From positions 19,834 through 83,833 of the forward strand of contig JAFTSU010000010.1 of the NCBI GenBank assembly GCA_017467105.1: a DNA stretch of 64,000 nt, written 5' to 3'. Numbering within the stretch: position 1 is the stretch's first letter; every line of letters begins with the position of its first letter. The position numbers and the translations under genes were made by a program. The DNA comes from Clostridia bacterium. Lineage in GTDB: Bacteria > Bacillota > Clostridia > Oscillospirales > CAG-272. The notes beneath the pieces are model-generated. The model was not told the DNA's origin. It did no database searches and saw nothing but the letters and a program-made list of their open reading frames with translations. This document shows positions 34,946 to 42,254 of the stretch, one piece after another.

Positions 34946-35770
34946 TTACTCCTTCGTTTTATAGGTATCCATAAACAGCTTGGGCAGCTGTATACGTCGG
35001 TTAGGCTCGCGGTTAAGATCGTAAAGGGCGGCAACCTTGCCGTCGTTTACTATAGCGACCCTGTCGCAAAGCTTGGCGACCAGATCAATGTTATGGGATG
35101 TGACGAAGACCGTATTACCGTGATTCGCGTATTCGCGCATCATCTTCTTAAGCTCCTCCACGGTCATAATATCAAGACCGACGGTAGGCTCGTCAAGCAC
35201 CCATATCTTAGGGTTGTGAAGCAGACTGGCCACAAGGCACAGCTTCTGCTTCATACCGTGTGAATAATTTGATGCGGGGTTAGATAGTTCCCTCTCGTCA
35301 AGATTAAGCCTTGAGCAGAGGTATCTGAAGTTTCGGACGAAGTCGCCCTCACTTATACGGTAGATGCTGGCGATGAACTCTAAGTAATCGTAGCCCGTCA
35401 TAACCTCGTAGCAGGACGGCTCGCTGGCTACGTATCCGAAGGAGAACTTTGCCTCTATCGGATGAAGCCTTACGTCATATCCGTTCAGAAGTATTTTGCC
35501 CTGATCGAACTTCTTTGCGCCTATGACGCAATCCATCGTGGTGGACTTACCGATACCGTTCCGTCCGATAAAGCCGAACAGCTCCCCCTCGTAAACGTCA
35601 AGGTCAAGTCCCTTCAGCACCTGCTTCTTTCCGTACGCCTTGTGAAGATTCTTGATGGATATGGTAGGCACTCTATCCGCCTTGGTAGTAGCCTCCTCGG
35701 GCTGCTCCTCGACGCTCGCTGCTGCCGGATTATATAATTCATAATTGTCGTATACAGCCACTTGAGCCAC
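34946..35770 (-). CDS. ABC transporter ATP-binding protein
   Basis: 274 residues. Walker A is GRNGIGKST, the Q-loop region is FGYVASEPSCYEV, the signature is NYSHGMKQKL (a weak LSGGQ variant, common in ABC-2 exporters), Walker B is KIWVLDEPTVGLD, and the switch His is in FVTSHNID. About 30 extra residues precede the core. The only suitable start is GTG 35770; the nearby ATG is out of frame. The ribosome site is weak (AAAGTAG), so expression may be low or coupled. It heads a three-gene unit with the permease and the beta-helix protein. Confidence 0.93.
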   Translation of the reverse strand: MAQVAVYDNYELYNPAAASVEEQPEEATTKADRVPTISIKNLHKAYGKKQVLKGLDLDVYEGELFGFIGRNGIGKSTTMDCVIGAKKFDQGKILLNGYDVRLHPIEAKFSFGYVASEPSCYEVMTGYDYLEFIASIYRISEGDFVRNFRYLCSRLNLDERELSNPASNYSHGMKQKLCLVASLLHNPKIWVLDEPTVGLDIMTVEELKKMMREYANHGNTVFVTSHNIDLVAKLCDRVAIVNDGKVAALYDLNREPNRRIQLPKLFMDTYKTKE

Positions 35771-35831
35771 CTACTTTCATCGTGCTTTTTTGGGGTTATG
35801 CGCCAACCCGTGTCAAATAAACTCTAATGCT

Positions 35832-35873
35832 ACTTTAAAGGTATATGCTTCTTTAAAGGTATATGCTCTTTAC
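35832..35873. repeat. Two-copy 17-bp direct repeat
   Basis: CTTTAAAGGTATATGCT occurs twice in tandem in the gap between the DUF2357-like and ABC genes. Confidence 0.6.
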
Positions 35874-35958
35874 TGTAAGAGCCTTGTTCGCTTTAATACA
35901 CCCGTCCGGACCTTTACGGCGGACGACGTAGGTAAGACAGAGCCCTGCCGGCAAAGGA

Positions 35959-37239
35959 TCACTCCACGACTCCGATCCTTCTGAACCAGATCATATCCCT
36001 TGAGCCGACCTCTGTAAATACGTATTCCGTACCGCAGAAGTGACAAAGATGCATATCGTCCTGTCCCTCTGTATCGCGGCTGCGGCATACGGGGCAATAC
36101 CTTTCGTATATACTCTTATCGGCGAAGGCGGCGCGGGTCTTGCTCTCCAGCCAATGACTGATAAGCGCGGCCTCGGGCACCGACTCAGTGATGATCTCGC
36201 CGCGGGAAGCGGTAAGCTCCCAAAGTGAGATGAAGTCAACGGTCTTATATTCACCGTATTTATGCTCTATCTCGTCAGGAGTGAGTCTCTCACCTCCGTT
36301 TGGCGAAAATACGAGAAGGTGACGGGCAGTCTCTACCCGCTTTGCCTTACGCCAACGGACAGTCATCTCTAAATTCTCGTTCTCCGCCGGAATGATCTCA
36401 AGGAAGAAGTCAAGTCCCTCGAAGAGCAGCCTATCCTCGTCCTCAGGACTTTTGGGAGGAGTAAGGTAATAGCCGTGTCTCTTTATCTCGGCAAGAAGGT
36501 GAATGAAGTAATACATACGCAGATCGTGCTTTGCATCGGAAATATCCTCATACTTGACGAACTTGCGGTAGAAGCGATAGCAATAGCAGTACAGTCTGTC
36601 CTTAACGAGAATGTTAGTAGGCTGTACGTGTCTGGAAATAGGCTTGCCCTTAGTGACCTCCTTGAAAAAGTGGGTGCTCATCAGGAACTGCACCTTGCGG
36701 CGAAGCCTGTCGATCTCGGATATTATCTCACCGACCGCGGGATCGTCAAGGGTCACGTCCTTCATCATAAGAGTAGGCAGCTTGTTAAGATAGAACGAGG
36801 AGAACCTTGAAAGCTCCTTATCTATTATTGATATGAGAAGACCGATAAAACGGTTCTCATATATTCTCAGCTCGTCGATGTGCTGGTAATGATGCACCTG
36901 CTCGGGTACCATTTTCATTCCGTGTTGCTTCCACAGACTGCTGTCTGTCAGAATTCTGCGGAATGCCTCCTCATCGATGTACTGAGCCTGCTCGATACGA
37001 ATGACGACCTCCTCGCGCTTGTTGGCGATGTGTGGATGATATATTATAGAAATTATGACGTTGAGAACGTAGGAGAGCTCCTTCAGAAATTCCCTGTCGC
37101 CCTCGATAGAGAAGCCCTGAAGAGAGGCTGTTCTTACAGTCTCGATTTTTGCATAGGCTGAACGAAGCGAATCACCTGCGAGAATATTATCCACAGAAGC
37201 GATATAGTCGTTCAGTTTTTGTGTTTCTATAAATCTCAT
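35959..37239 (-). CDS. DUF2357-like (McrC-type) protein with C-terminal zinc ribbon
   Basis: 426 residues, soluble. Residues 110-145 contain HIDELRIYENRFIGLLISII, the YENRF signature seen in DUF2357 proteins, which pair with McrB-type GTPases/AAA+ ATPases. The centre (about 205-330) is helical then beta-rich (LEMTVRWRKAKRVETARHLL). A C-terminal zinc ribbon has CPVC (382-385) and CHFC (399-402). A PD-(D/E)xK nuclease core as in McrC could not be traced with confidence. The gene is 13 bp downstream of a membrane-anchored McrB-like ATPase, so the two form a pair. The setting, an exported-fibre operon with a signal peptidase, is unlike a classic McrBC restriction locus. Function unknown. Confidence 0.72.
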   Translation of the reverse strand: MRFIETQKLNDYIASVDNILAGDSLRSAYAKIETVRTASLQGFSIEGDREFLKELSYVLNVIISIIYHPHIANKREEVVIRIEQAQYIDEEAFRRILTDSSLWKQHGMKMVPEQVHHYQHIDELRIYENRFIGLLISIIDKELSRFSSFYLNKLPTLMMKDVTLDDPAVGEIISEIDRLRRKVQFLMSTHFFKEVTKGKPISRHVQPTNILVKDRLYCYCYRFYRKFVKYEDISDAKHDLRMYYFIHLLAEIKRHGYYLTPPKSPEDEDRLLFEGLDFFLEIIPAENENLEMTVRWRKAKRVETARHLLVFSPNGGERLTPDEIEHKYGEYKTVDFISLWELTASRGEIITESVPEAALISHWLESKTRAAFADKSIYERYCPVCRSRDTEGQDDMHLCHFCGTEYVFTEVGSRDMIWFRRIGVVE

Positions 37240-37252
37240 GATAACCTCATGA

Positions 37253-39067
37253 TCAAAGTGTCTTGATTATGTTCTTTGCGGTTTTCTCGGTAAGCTTAAG
37301 CACACCCGTGCCATAGGTACGGGACAGAAGATCCAGAAGTCCGCGAAGCGCGTCCTTGATATACTCCTCAAAGCGTCCCTCGATCTTTCCGACCAGCTTT
37401 TTCGAGATCATATAGTCAATAGCCGCCTCCTTAGTACCGCCGCAAGCGACGAATACGGGAACGATATTGGTTATCTGGTTGATTATACGGTTACCGATAG
37501 CGATACCGAACTTGTCGTATACGTAATCGAGAACTGTATTGAGCTTAACGAAATCTGCCTGCTGCATAACTGCGTTGGGATTGGAGGTAGCCGCCTTGAA
37601 GAGCTGCTCGAGCTTAGACGCGCTGAGCCTTACGGTCTTCACGTCGTCCAGCACCGCGAAGGGCGCGTTCTTGTCGTCGAACTCCATAGTAATAGCACGG
37701 TCGTAAACCTTATCCGTAATGGTAAAGGTCGAGTCGTCCTTGTTGGCTGTACCTACGAAGTAGCAGTTTGCGGGGATAGAAACGTTACCGTCCTCAAGCT
37801 TTACGGGAGGAACGAAGCCGTAGGGAACGTTCATTATCTTCAGCTTCCATTGGTCCTTAGGATACTCAAGAACGGAGAGAAGATCCGCGAAGTAGTACTC
37901 TACACGGGATATGTTCATCTCGTCAAGAACGAACACCTGAATCCTGTCGGGATTGTAGCTTGCTCTGTAGAGTCTGGCAAGGAAGTCGGTCTCGTTATAG
38001 GTCTTAGAGAACTCGTTGAAGAAGCCTAAGATGCTGGTCTTATCTCTCCAGGTCGCCTGAACGGGCATGAAGAGAACGTCTGCGCCAACGTACTTAGCAA
38101 AGTATCTCGGCAGAGAGGATTTACCCGTACCGGAAAGACCCTCAAGGATCTGGAAGTGAGACGCCGCCATACCGGAAACGAAGAAGCGTATAGTATCCTG
38201 ATCAAAGTAGAGCTTCTCCACCTTAGCAAGATAGTTTCTGAAGCCCGTGCAAAGCTCCTTCAGAGTTATATCGTCGGTCTCGATCTTATCGTTGTCGAAG
38301 CCCTCGTACTCGTTGTCAATACGGGACAGCGTGGGGAATACCTTCTCTCTGTCGTCGAGAGCCTCAGCGCTCTTTACAACGGTCTCGCCCTCTCCGTTGC
38401 CTAAGCCCGCGCCGCCTAAGCCGCCTGCAACCGCGCCGCCGGGGCCAAAGCCGGGCATTGCCTCGGGCTCCTCCTCGTCGAAGGATCCCTTGACGTCAGA
38501 TCTGAGATCCTCGTCGTCAAACACGGGGCCGGAATTCTCGTCAAAGAACTTGAAGGGCTTATCAATATTGATAAAGTTTATAACGAACATAGCGACAGCG
38601 CCTATAACCAGCACCAGCGCCGCAAACACGAAGAACGAGAGGGAAACTGCCTGACCTATAAAGAGAAGCACCTGACCGATATTATCGAGTGTAAGGGGAT
38701 TCTGAATAAGTATACCAAGACCCAGAGAAAGCACGAGACATACTCCCAGCGTTGCGCCGTATATGCCCAGCATCTTCGGGGACTTGGGGCTAATATTGTT
38801 AACGATAGCGTATCTGCGCTCGTAAACGAACGCGGTGGTAAACACTATAACGTAGAACGCTAAAAGGATGAGAGCGATAAAGCCCATAGTACCGGGATCA
38901 ATATCCTTGAAGCCGATACCCTTCGCCATCATAGCTATAGGATTTCTCTTACTCACCATACCGCTGCCGGTATCCAGGCACATACCTGTGAACACCAGCA
39001 TTATCGCATAAAATGCGGATACGGATATCGCGATTAAATTCTTTCTTGTAAAAACTGACTGTACCAT
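37253..39067 (-). CDS. Membrane-anchored McrB-type AAA+ ATPase
   Basis: 604 residues. Four or five membrane helices occupy about 11-29, 61-81, 101-121 and 133-165. Next come an acidic segment (183-202) and a Gly-rich linker (207-228), then a AAA+ domain. Walker A is GLSGTGKSS (310-318), Walker B VFVLDEMN (378-385), sensor 1 is Asn442 in FVGTANKDDST, and an Arg at 457 is a candidate finger. The LDEMN...R form places it nearer McrB/MoxR than to ordinary AAA proteases. It starts 2 bp after the signal peptidase stop and precedes the DUF2357-like gene. The predicted topology puts the motor in the cytoplasm, tethered to the membrane where SipW-type substrates are cut. Assembly or quality control of exported fibres is my inference. 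Confidence 0.82.
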   Translation of the reverse strand: MVQSVFTRKNLIAISVSAFYAIMLVFTGMCLDTGSGMVSKRNPIAMMAKGIGFKDIDPGTMGFIALILLAFYVIVFTTAFVYERRYAIVNNISPKSPKMLGIYGATLGVCLVLSLGLGILIQNPLTLDNIGQVLLFIGQAVSLSFFVFAALVLVIGAVAMFVINFINIDKPFKFFDENSGPVFDDEDLRSDVKGSFDEEEPEAMPGFGPGGAVAGGLGGAGLGNGEGETVVKSAEALDDREKVFPTLSRIDNEYEGFDNDKIETDDITLKELCTGFRNYLAKVEKLYFDQDTIRFFVSGMAASHFQILEGLSGTGKSSLPRYFAKYVGADVLFMPVQATWRDKTSILGFFNEFSKTYNETDFLARLYRASYNPDRIQVFVLDEMNISRVEYYFADLLSVLEYPKDQWKLKIMNVPYGFVPPVKLEDGNVSIPANCYFVGTANKDDSTFTITDKVYDRAITMEFDDKNAPFAVLDDVKTVRLSASKLEQLFKAATSNPNAVMQQADFVKLNTVLDYVYDKFGIAIGNRIINQITNIVPVFVACGGTKEAAIDYMISKKLVGKIEGRFEEYIKDALRGLLDLLSRTYGTGVLKLTEKTAKNIIKTL

Positions 39068-39069
39068 GA

Positions 39070-40005
39070 TTACTCATCTCCATCGTCGGTTGAATTGGGA
39101 ATGGGAATTTTACTGACGAAGCCTTCATCGTCAAACGTGTATTCGAAATTTTTAAACCTTACGGTTTCTGTGAATTTTGCGTGCAGGGACTCGTCAAACG
39201 TCATTTCCTTGACGAAATCTATATGGTTTCCGAGCACGGTGAGCCTTGAGCCCTGCGCCTTATATATCTTGTCGCCAACGTACTCTATCATAACCAGGCA
39301 GTAAATGATCGCCGCCAGGGTTATAATGCCCGAATAGGACTGTAGGAACATTACGAAAACGCCGATAACAGGTATCCGATCTCCCGTGTATCTGCCGATG
39401 ATATCATCGAAGGACGGTCTGTATTTGTCGTTCGCGTTATTTGCGTCACCGCAGGTGACGTACCTTAAGCTATCGCCGTATCCCTCCGTGCCTACTATAC
39501 GGTGGATTATATTCACGCCCTCGTCGTTCTCAAAGGCAACTACGTCGTGCATCTTAAGCTCCGAAGGGCTGTCCACCTTTTCCAGTACGATAAGATCGTA
39601 GGTCTGAAATTGGTTATCGTAGGGGGTGATAGCGGAAAGATTTGGGTTTTGCGGATTTTTCTCACTCATAGAGCCGGAAGCGACTACAATAACTCCCCGC
39701 CCTCCTATCATCGCCACACCCACGGATATCTTGGTGTATAGCGATAAAATCAGAAAAGGAATCAGAATTGCTATAGCGACGTAAAATGATATCTGCTTTA
39801 TCCGTCGCATAAGCCTCCTATGCCTTTTCGTACTGTTGATGTTATTGTAAATCGTTTCCTCGATCAGCTCTACGTCTCTCTGCCCTGCTCTGTATTCCGC
39901 AACGGAAGAGTTGGCGTAGGAGAGATACAATATAGTAAATATTGTAGCAAAGCTGACTACGCCAACACCCGTAACGAGCAAGGCAATGATCTCAAACGAT
40001 TCCAT
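39070..40005 (-). CDS. ER/SipW-type signal peptidase I
   Basis: 311 residues. Helices lie at about 5-29, 70-92 and 213-240. The catalytic Ser112 sits in VVASGSMS. His168 in NIIHRIVG replaces the Lys used by ordinary LepB enzymes, which defines the ER/SipW (S26B) class. VTCGDANNANDKY supplies the conserved Asp. The extra N-terminal helix and cytoplasmic loop, and the C-terminal ~70 residues past the last helix, make it longer than SipW of Bacillus (about 190). SipW-type peptidases process TasA/CalY-family fibre subunits; genes for three such proteins lie directly upstream on the same strand. Together with the AAA+ gene 2 bp downstream it forms a tight unit. Confidence 0.92.
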   Translation of the reverse strand: MESFEIIALLVTGVGVVSFATIFTILYLSYANSSVAEYRAGQRDVELIEETIYNNINSTKRHRRLMRRIKQISFYVAIAILIPFLILSLYTKISVGVAMIGGRGVIVVASGSMSEKNPQNPNLSAITPYDNQFQTYDLIVLEKVDSPSELKMHDVVAFENDEGVNIIHRIVGTEGYGDSLRYVTCGDANNANDKYRPSFDDIIGRYTGDRIPVIGVFVMFLQSYSGIITLAAIIYCLVMIEYVGDKIYKAQGSRLTVLGNHIDFVKEMTFDESLHAKFTETVRFKNFEYTFDDEGFVSKIPIPNSTDDGDE

Positions 40006-40044
40006 TGCTTATACTCTTCCGTTTATTAAGTTTTTGTTTTGTAA

Positions 40045-40090
40045 CTCAGATATATCTGCTCAGATATATCTGCTCAGATATCTGCTCAGA
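40045..40090. repeat. Short palindromic tandem repeat between fibre and peptidase genes
   Basis: CTCAGATATATCTG occurs twice in a row, then CTCAGATATCTG and CTCAGA. Each unit holds the palindrome CAGATATATCTG, so several alternative hairpins can form. It lies in the 108-bp gap between the 334-residue subunit gene and the peptidase gene. Confidence 0.8.
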
Positions 40091-40113
40091 GTAAAACCGT
40101 CAGTGCCGACTGA

Positions 40114-41118
40114 TCAGTTACCCTCTGCAGCCTTAGCCTCGATAACGATCTTGAACTGGCCTGCGTTCTCACCGAGAGCCGCGTACTGCTCGTCAGAAAG
40201 GCCGGTGCCGAACATAGTACGTCTGAAGGTCTCGATCTCATCGCTTACCTTGTAGCCGGGATAGTAATCAATGATCTTGTTGCCGTCCTCGTCTACTGCG
40301 GGCTGACCGTCAGCGCCTGTCTTATAGGTGTTTATGCCGCCGTCCTCAACGACCATATCGTAGTAAAGGCTGGGGTTCATCTCACCAAAGTAGCTGCCCC
40401 AGGAGAAGCTGAAGGTGTAGGTGAAGTGCCACTTGCCGTCAACGTTGCCCTCTGCATCGTCGTCGATAAGAGTCCAATAGCCGTCAGCGCCCTCCGCGAT
40501 ATCCTTAGCCTTGTAGCTGGTATTAGAAACCTTGGTTGCGCTTACGAAGGTGGGAACGGAGTTGGTGTTACCCTCAACGATCTTCACGCCTGCGTCGTTA
40601 TCGCCGCGAGCGCAAAGAGGGATAAGAATGTATCTGTCGTCCTTGGTGCCGTCGCCGTCACGGTCAAGCTCTGCACCTGCTGCAGCTCTGACAGGTGCGG
40701 GGATCTCAAGCCAGATCCTCATATCGCTGACGTTCTCTATACCTGTGATGTCAGCCTGAAGGGTCACGAGAAGATTCTCAAACTTATTGTTGTCGGTGTA
40801 AACTCTTCCGCCGTAGCCGTTTTCTGCGGTGTGGGTGGGATTAGCGGTGGTGTTGGGGTTAGCAACGTCGCCCGCTGCGGGGTTGAAGGAGATGGAGCTC
40901 TCCGACAGCACAACGTTCTCGATAGTGATGGACTTATCCGCTACTACGCCTACCTGAATGTTGCCGTCCTCGCCGCCCGTTGCATCAGAGGAGATTACCC
41001 AAGATGCGAAACCGGTTGCAAACATTGCGAGAGCCGAGAAGATGGATAAGCCAACAGCGATTATCTTTCTTTTGTAAGAGCGTCTGGTAAGATGCTCTGC
41101 GGTTTTCATTACGTTCAT
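40114..41118 (-). CDS. SipW/TasA-like exported subunit A (334 aa)
   Basis: 334 residues. The signal region is basic (RRSYKRK), then hydrophobic, ending MFATGFASWVISS. This matches the G-x-x-[AS]-[WF] cleavage region of TasA/camelysin-type SipW substrates, with about 10 residues before a beta-rich mature protein. It contains ELDRDGDGTKDD, an EF-hand/dockerin-like Ca loop. The C-terminal motif FSWGSYFGEMNPSLYYD recurs in the neighbouring subunit. A strong TAGGAGG precedes ATG. The gene is 55 bp downstream of subunit B and upstream of the signal peptidase. I infer a secreted fibre or matrix subunit. Sequence is too divergent for certain TasA family membership. Confidence 0.78.
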   Translation of the reverse strand: MNVMKTAEHLTRRSYKRKIIAVGLSIFSALAMFATGFASWVISSDATGGEDGNIQVGVVADKSITIENVVLSESSISFNPAAGDVANPNTTANPTHTAENGYGGRVYTDNNKFENLLVTLQADITGIENVSDMRIWLEIPAPVRAAAGAELDRDGDGTKDDRYILIPLCARGDNDAGVKIVEGNTNSVPTFVSATKVSNTSYKAKDIAEGADGYWTLIDDDAEGNVDGKWHFTYTFSFSWGSYFGEMNPSLYYDMVVEDGGINTYKTGADGQPAVDEDGNKIIDYYPGYKVSDEIETFRRTMFGTGLSDEQYAALGENAGQFKIVIEAKAAEGN

Positions 41119-41173
41119 TTTATTCCTCCTAAATAAGCTCGAATAAATGTTGACCTGTTAAGTAATAGCTCTA

Positions 41174-41914
41174 TCAGTTACAAGCGAATGTAACGGAGTA
41201 CGTCTGACCGTTGAGCGCTGTTCTGATCGCGCCGAGAGTCGCTGAAGCGTCGGCTGCGAGCGCTGCGCTGTATGTCTGGTTATTATAGAAGAAGAAGGGA
41301 TTAACTATATCGCCGCCTTGGGTGAAGTATGCGCCCCAACCGAATACAAGCTCTACTACTACAGTTCCCTTAACACCATCTGCATCAAGCTCTGTCTTGC
41401 TGAGCTTGCCGTCACCATCAGTATCCGCGTCAGCGGTACCTGCCGCGTTAAGATATCTGACAGCAGGAGTCGCAACCTTGTTGCCAAGATCGGTATATGC
41501 CGTGGGAGCCGCAAGAGTTACCGTGAAGTCGGTGAGATTTGCGTAGTTACCTACAGTAACCTTAACCTTTGAGACAAGCTGCTCGTTCTGAACGTCAGCG
41601 CCTGCTGTAAGCCAGCTATTAGTAGCCGAACCGGAAGCGGGCTTACCGAAGATGATCTTAGCAGCTGTCGTTGCATCGTCAGTATAATTACCCTCGCCGT
41701 CCTTATCAGCTGCGCCGTCTGCGCCCCAGTCGTAAGACAGGGTCACGGAGTTATCAACAACCTCGTATACCTCGAAGCTACCGATAGTATCATTAGTCTC
41801 GGTGGGTACATTAACGATAAGCCATGAAGCAAAGCCTACTGAAAGCACTGCTACACATGACAGAATGCTGGCGATCTTTACGCCAAGGGAAAACTTTCTT
41901 TTCGTGGTTTTCAT
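41174..41914 (-). CDS. SipW/TasA-like exported subunit B (246 aa)
   Basis: 246 residues. The signal region ends VLSVGFASWLIVN, as in its two paralogues, followed by GSFEVYEVVDNSVTLSYDW. A perfect EF-hand loop, DTDGDGKLSKTE, occurs near residue 165. The C-terminal motif FGWGAYF followed by NPFFFY matches subunit A. The rest is Thr/Ala-rich beta structure. It is transcribed from its own promoter (42074-42102) through a ~150-nt leader with a hairpin. It heads the unit subunit B, subunit A, signal peptidase, AAA+, DUF2357-like. Probably a calcium-stabilised surface-fibre subunit. Family assignment is by signal and context. Confidence 0.78.
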   Translation of the reverse strand: MKTTKRKFSLGVKIASILSCVAVLSVGFASWLIVNVPTETNDTIGSFEVYEVVDNSVTLSYDWGADGAADKDGEGNYTDDATTAAKIIFGKPASGSATNSWLTAGADVQNEQLVSKVKVTVGNYANLTDFTVTLAAPTAYTDLGNKVATPAVRYLNAAGTADADTDGDGKLSKTELDADGVKGTVVVELVFGWGAYFTQGGDIVNPFFFYNNQTYSAALAADASATLGAIRTALNGQTYSVTFACN

Positions 41915-41958
41915 TTTGATTTCCTAACCTTTCATAGTGTTTTTTCTAAGAAGCTTTG

Positions 41959-41991
41959 GTGGGAGTTTACTCTCCCGGGGGTCGCTCCCAC
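41959..41991 (-). promoter_or_regulatory. Leader hairpin upstream of subunit B
   Basis: GTGGGAG and CTCCCAC arms enclose a GC-rich 19-nt loop, about 45 nt before the start codon. There is no T tract, so it may affect mRNA stability rather than termination. Confidence 0.5.
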
Positions 41992-42073
41992 GTCGGCACG
42001 GAGAGCAAATTTATTTACACAATAGCAAGGTGTAGTCTATAAATAATAATTATTTTAAAATATCTCTCTTGCT

Positions 42074-42102
42074 ATTGTAGCATAAAGGAATTAATTTTGC
42101 AA
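42074..42102 (-). promoter_or_regulatory. Promoter for subunit B unit
   Basis: On the minus strand TTGCAA-17-TACAAT. One arm of an 11-bp inverted repeat overlaps the -10 box, a possible operator. Confidence 0.72.
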
Positions 42103-42196
42103 CACCTTGCGACGTATTTCGCCGCTCAGCGTGCGTTTTATAGGATTTTTGCGCTGTTTTTTGCTAAATTTTGCTGTTTTTGCGAGTTTTTCTGTC

Positions 42197-42234
42197 AAAA
42201 GTGGGGCGTTTTGCGGGGGTTGTGCCCCACTTTT
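42197..42234 (-). terminator. Hairpin after the giant Hint-domain gene
   Basis: AAAAGTGGGGC and GCCCCACTTTT are perfect 11-bp arms. On the minus strand it ends in only four T before GACAG. Confidence 0.6.
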
Positions 42235-42254
42235 GTAAAGCGCTTGTAAGCTTA

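Larger units (their letters stand above)
41915..42254. other. Structured leader, promoter and terminator between surface genes
   Basis: 340 bp. It contains the minus-strand promoter of subunit B (42074-42102), and an 11-bp inverted repeat ACAATAGCAAG / CTTGCTATTGT (42019-42029, 42068-42078) spanning the start site. A leader hairpin GTGGGAG / CTCCCAC lies at 41959-41991, and the terminator-like hairpin of the giant gene at 42197-42234. Confidence 0.7.

Noticed and set aside
35959-39067. Classical McrBC restriction system
   Set aside because: ATPase is membrane-anchored, the nuclease core is not traceable, and the genes sit in an export operon; kept as a separate hypothesis.
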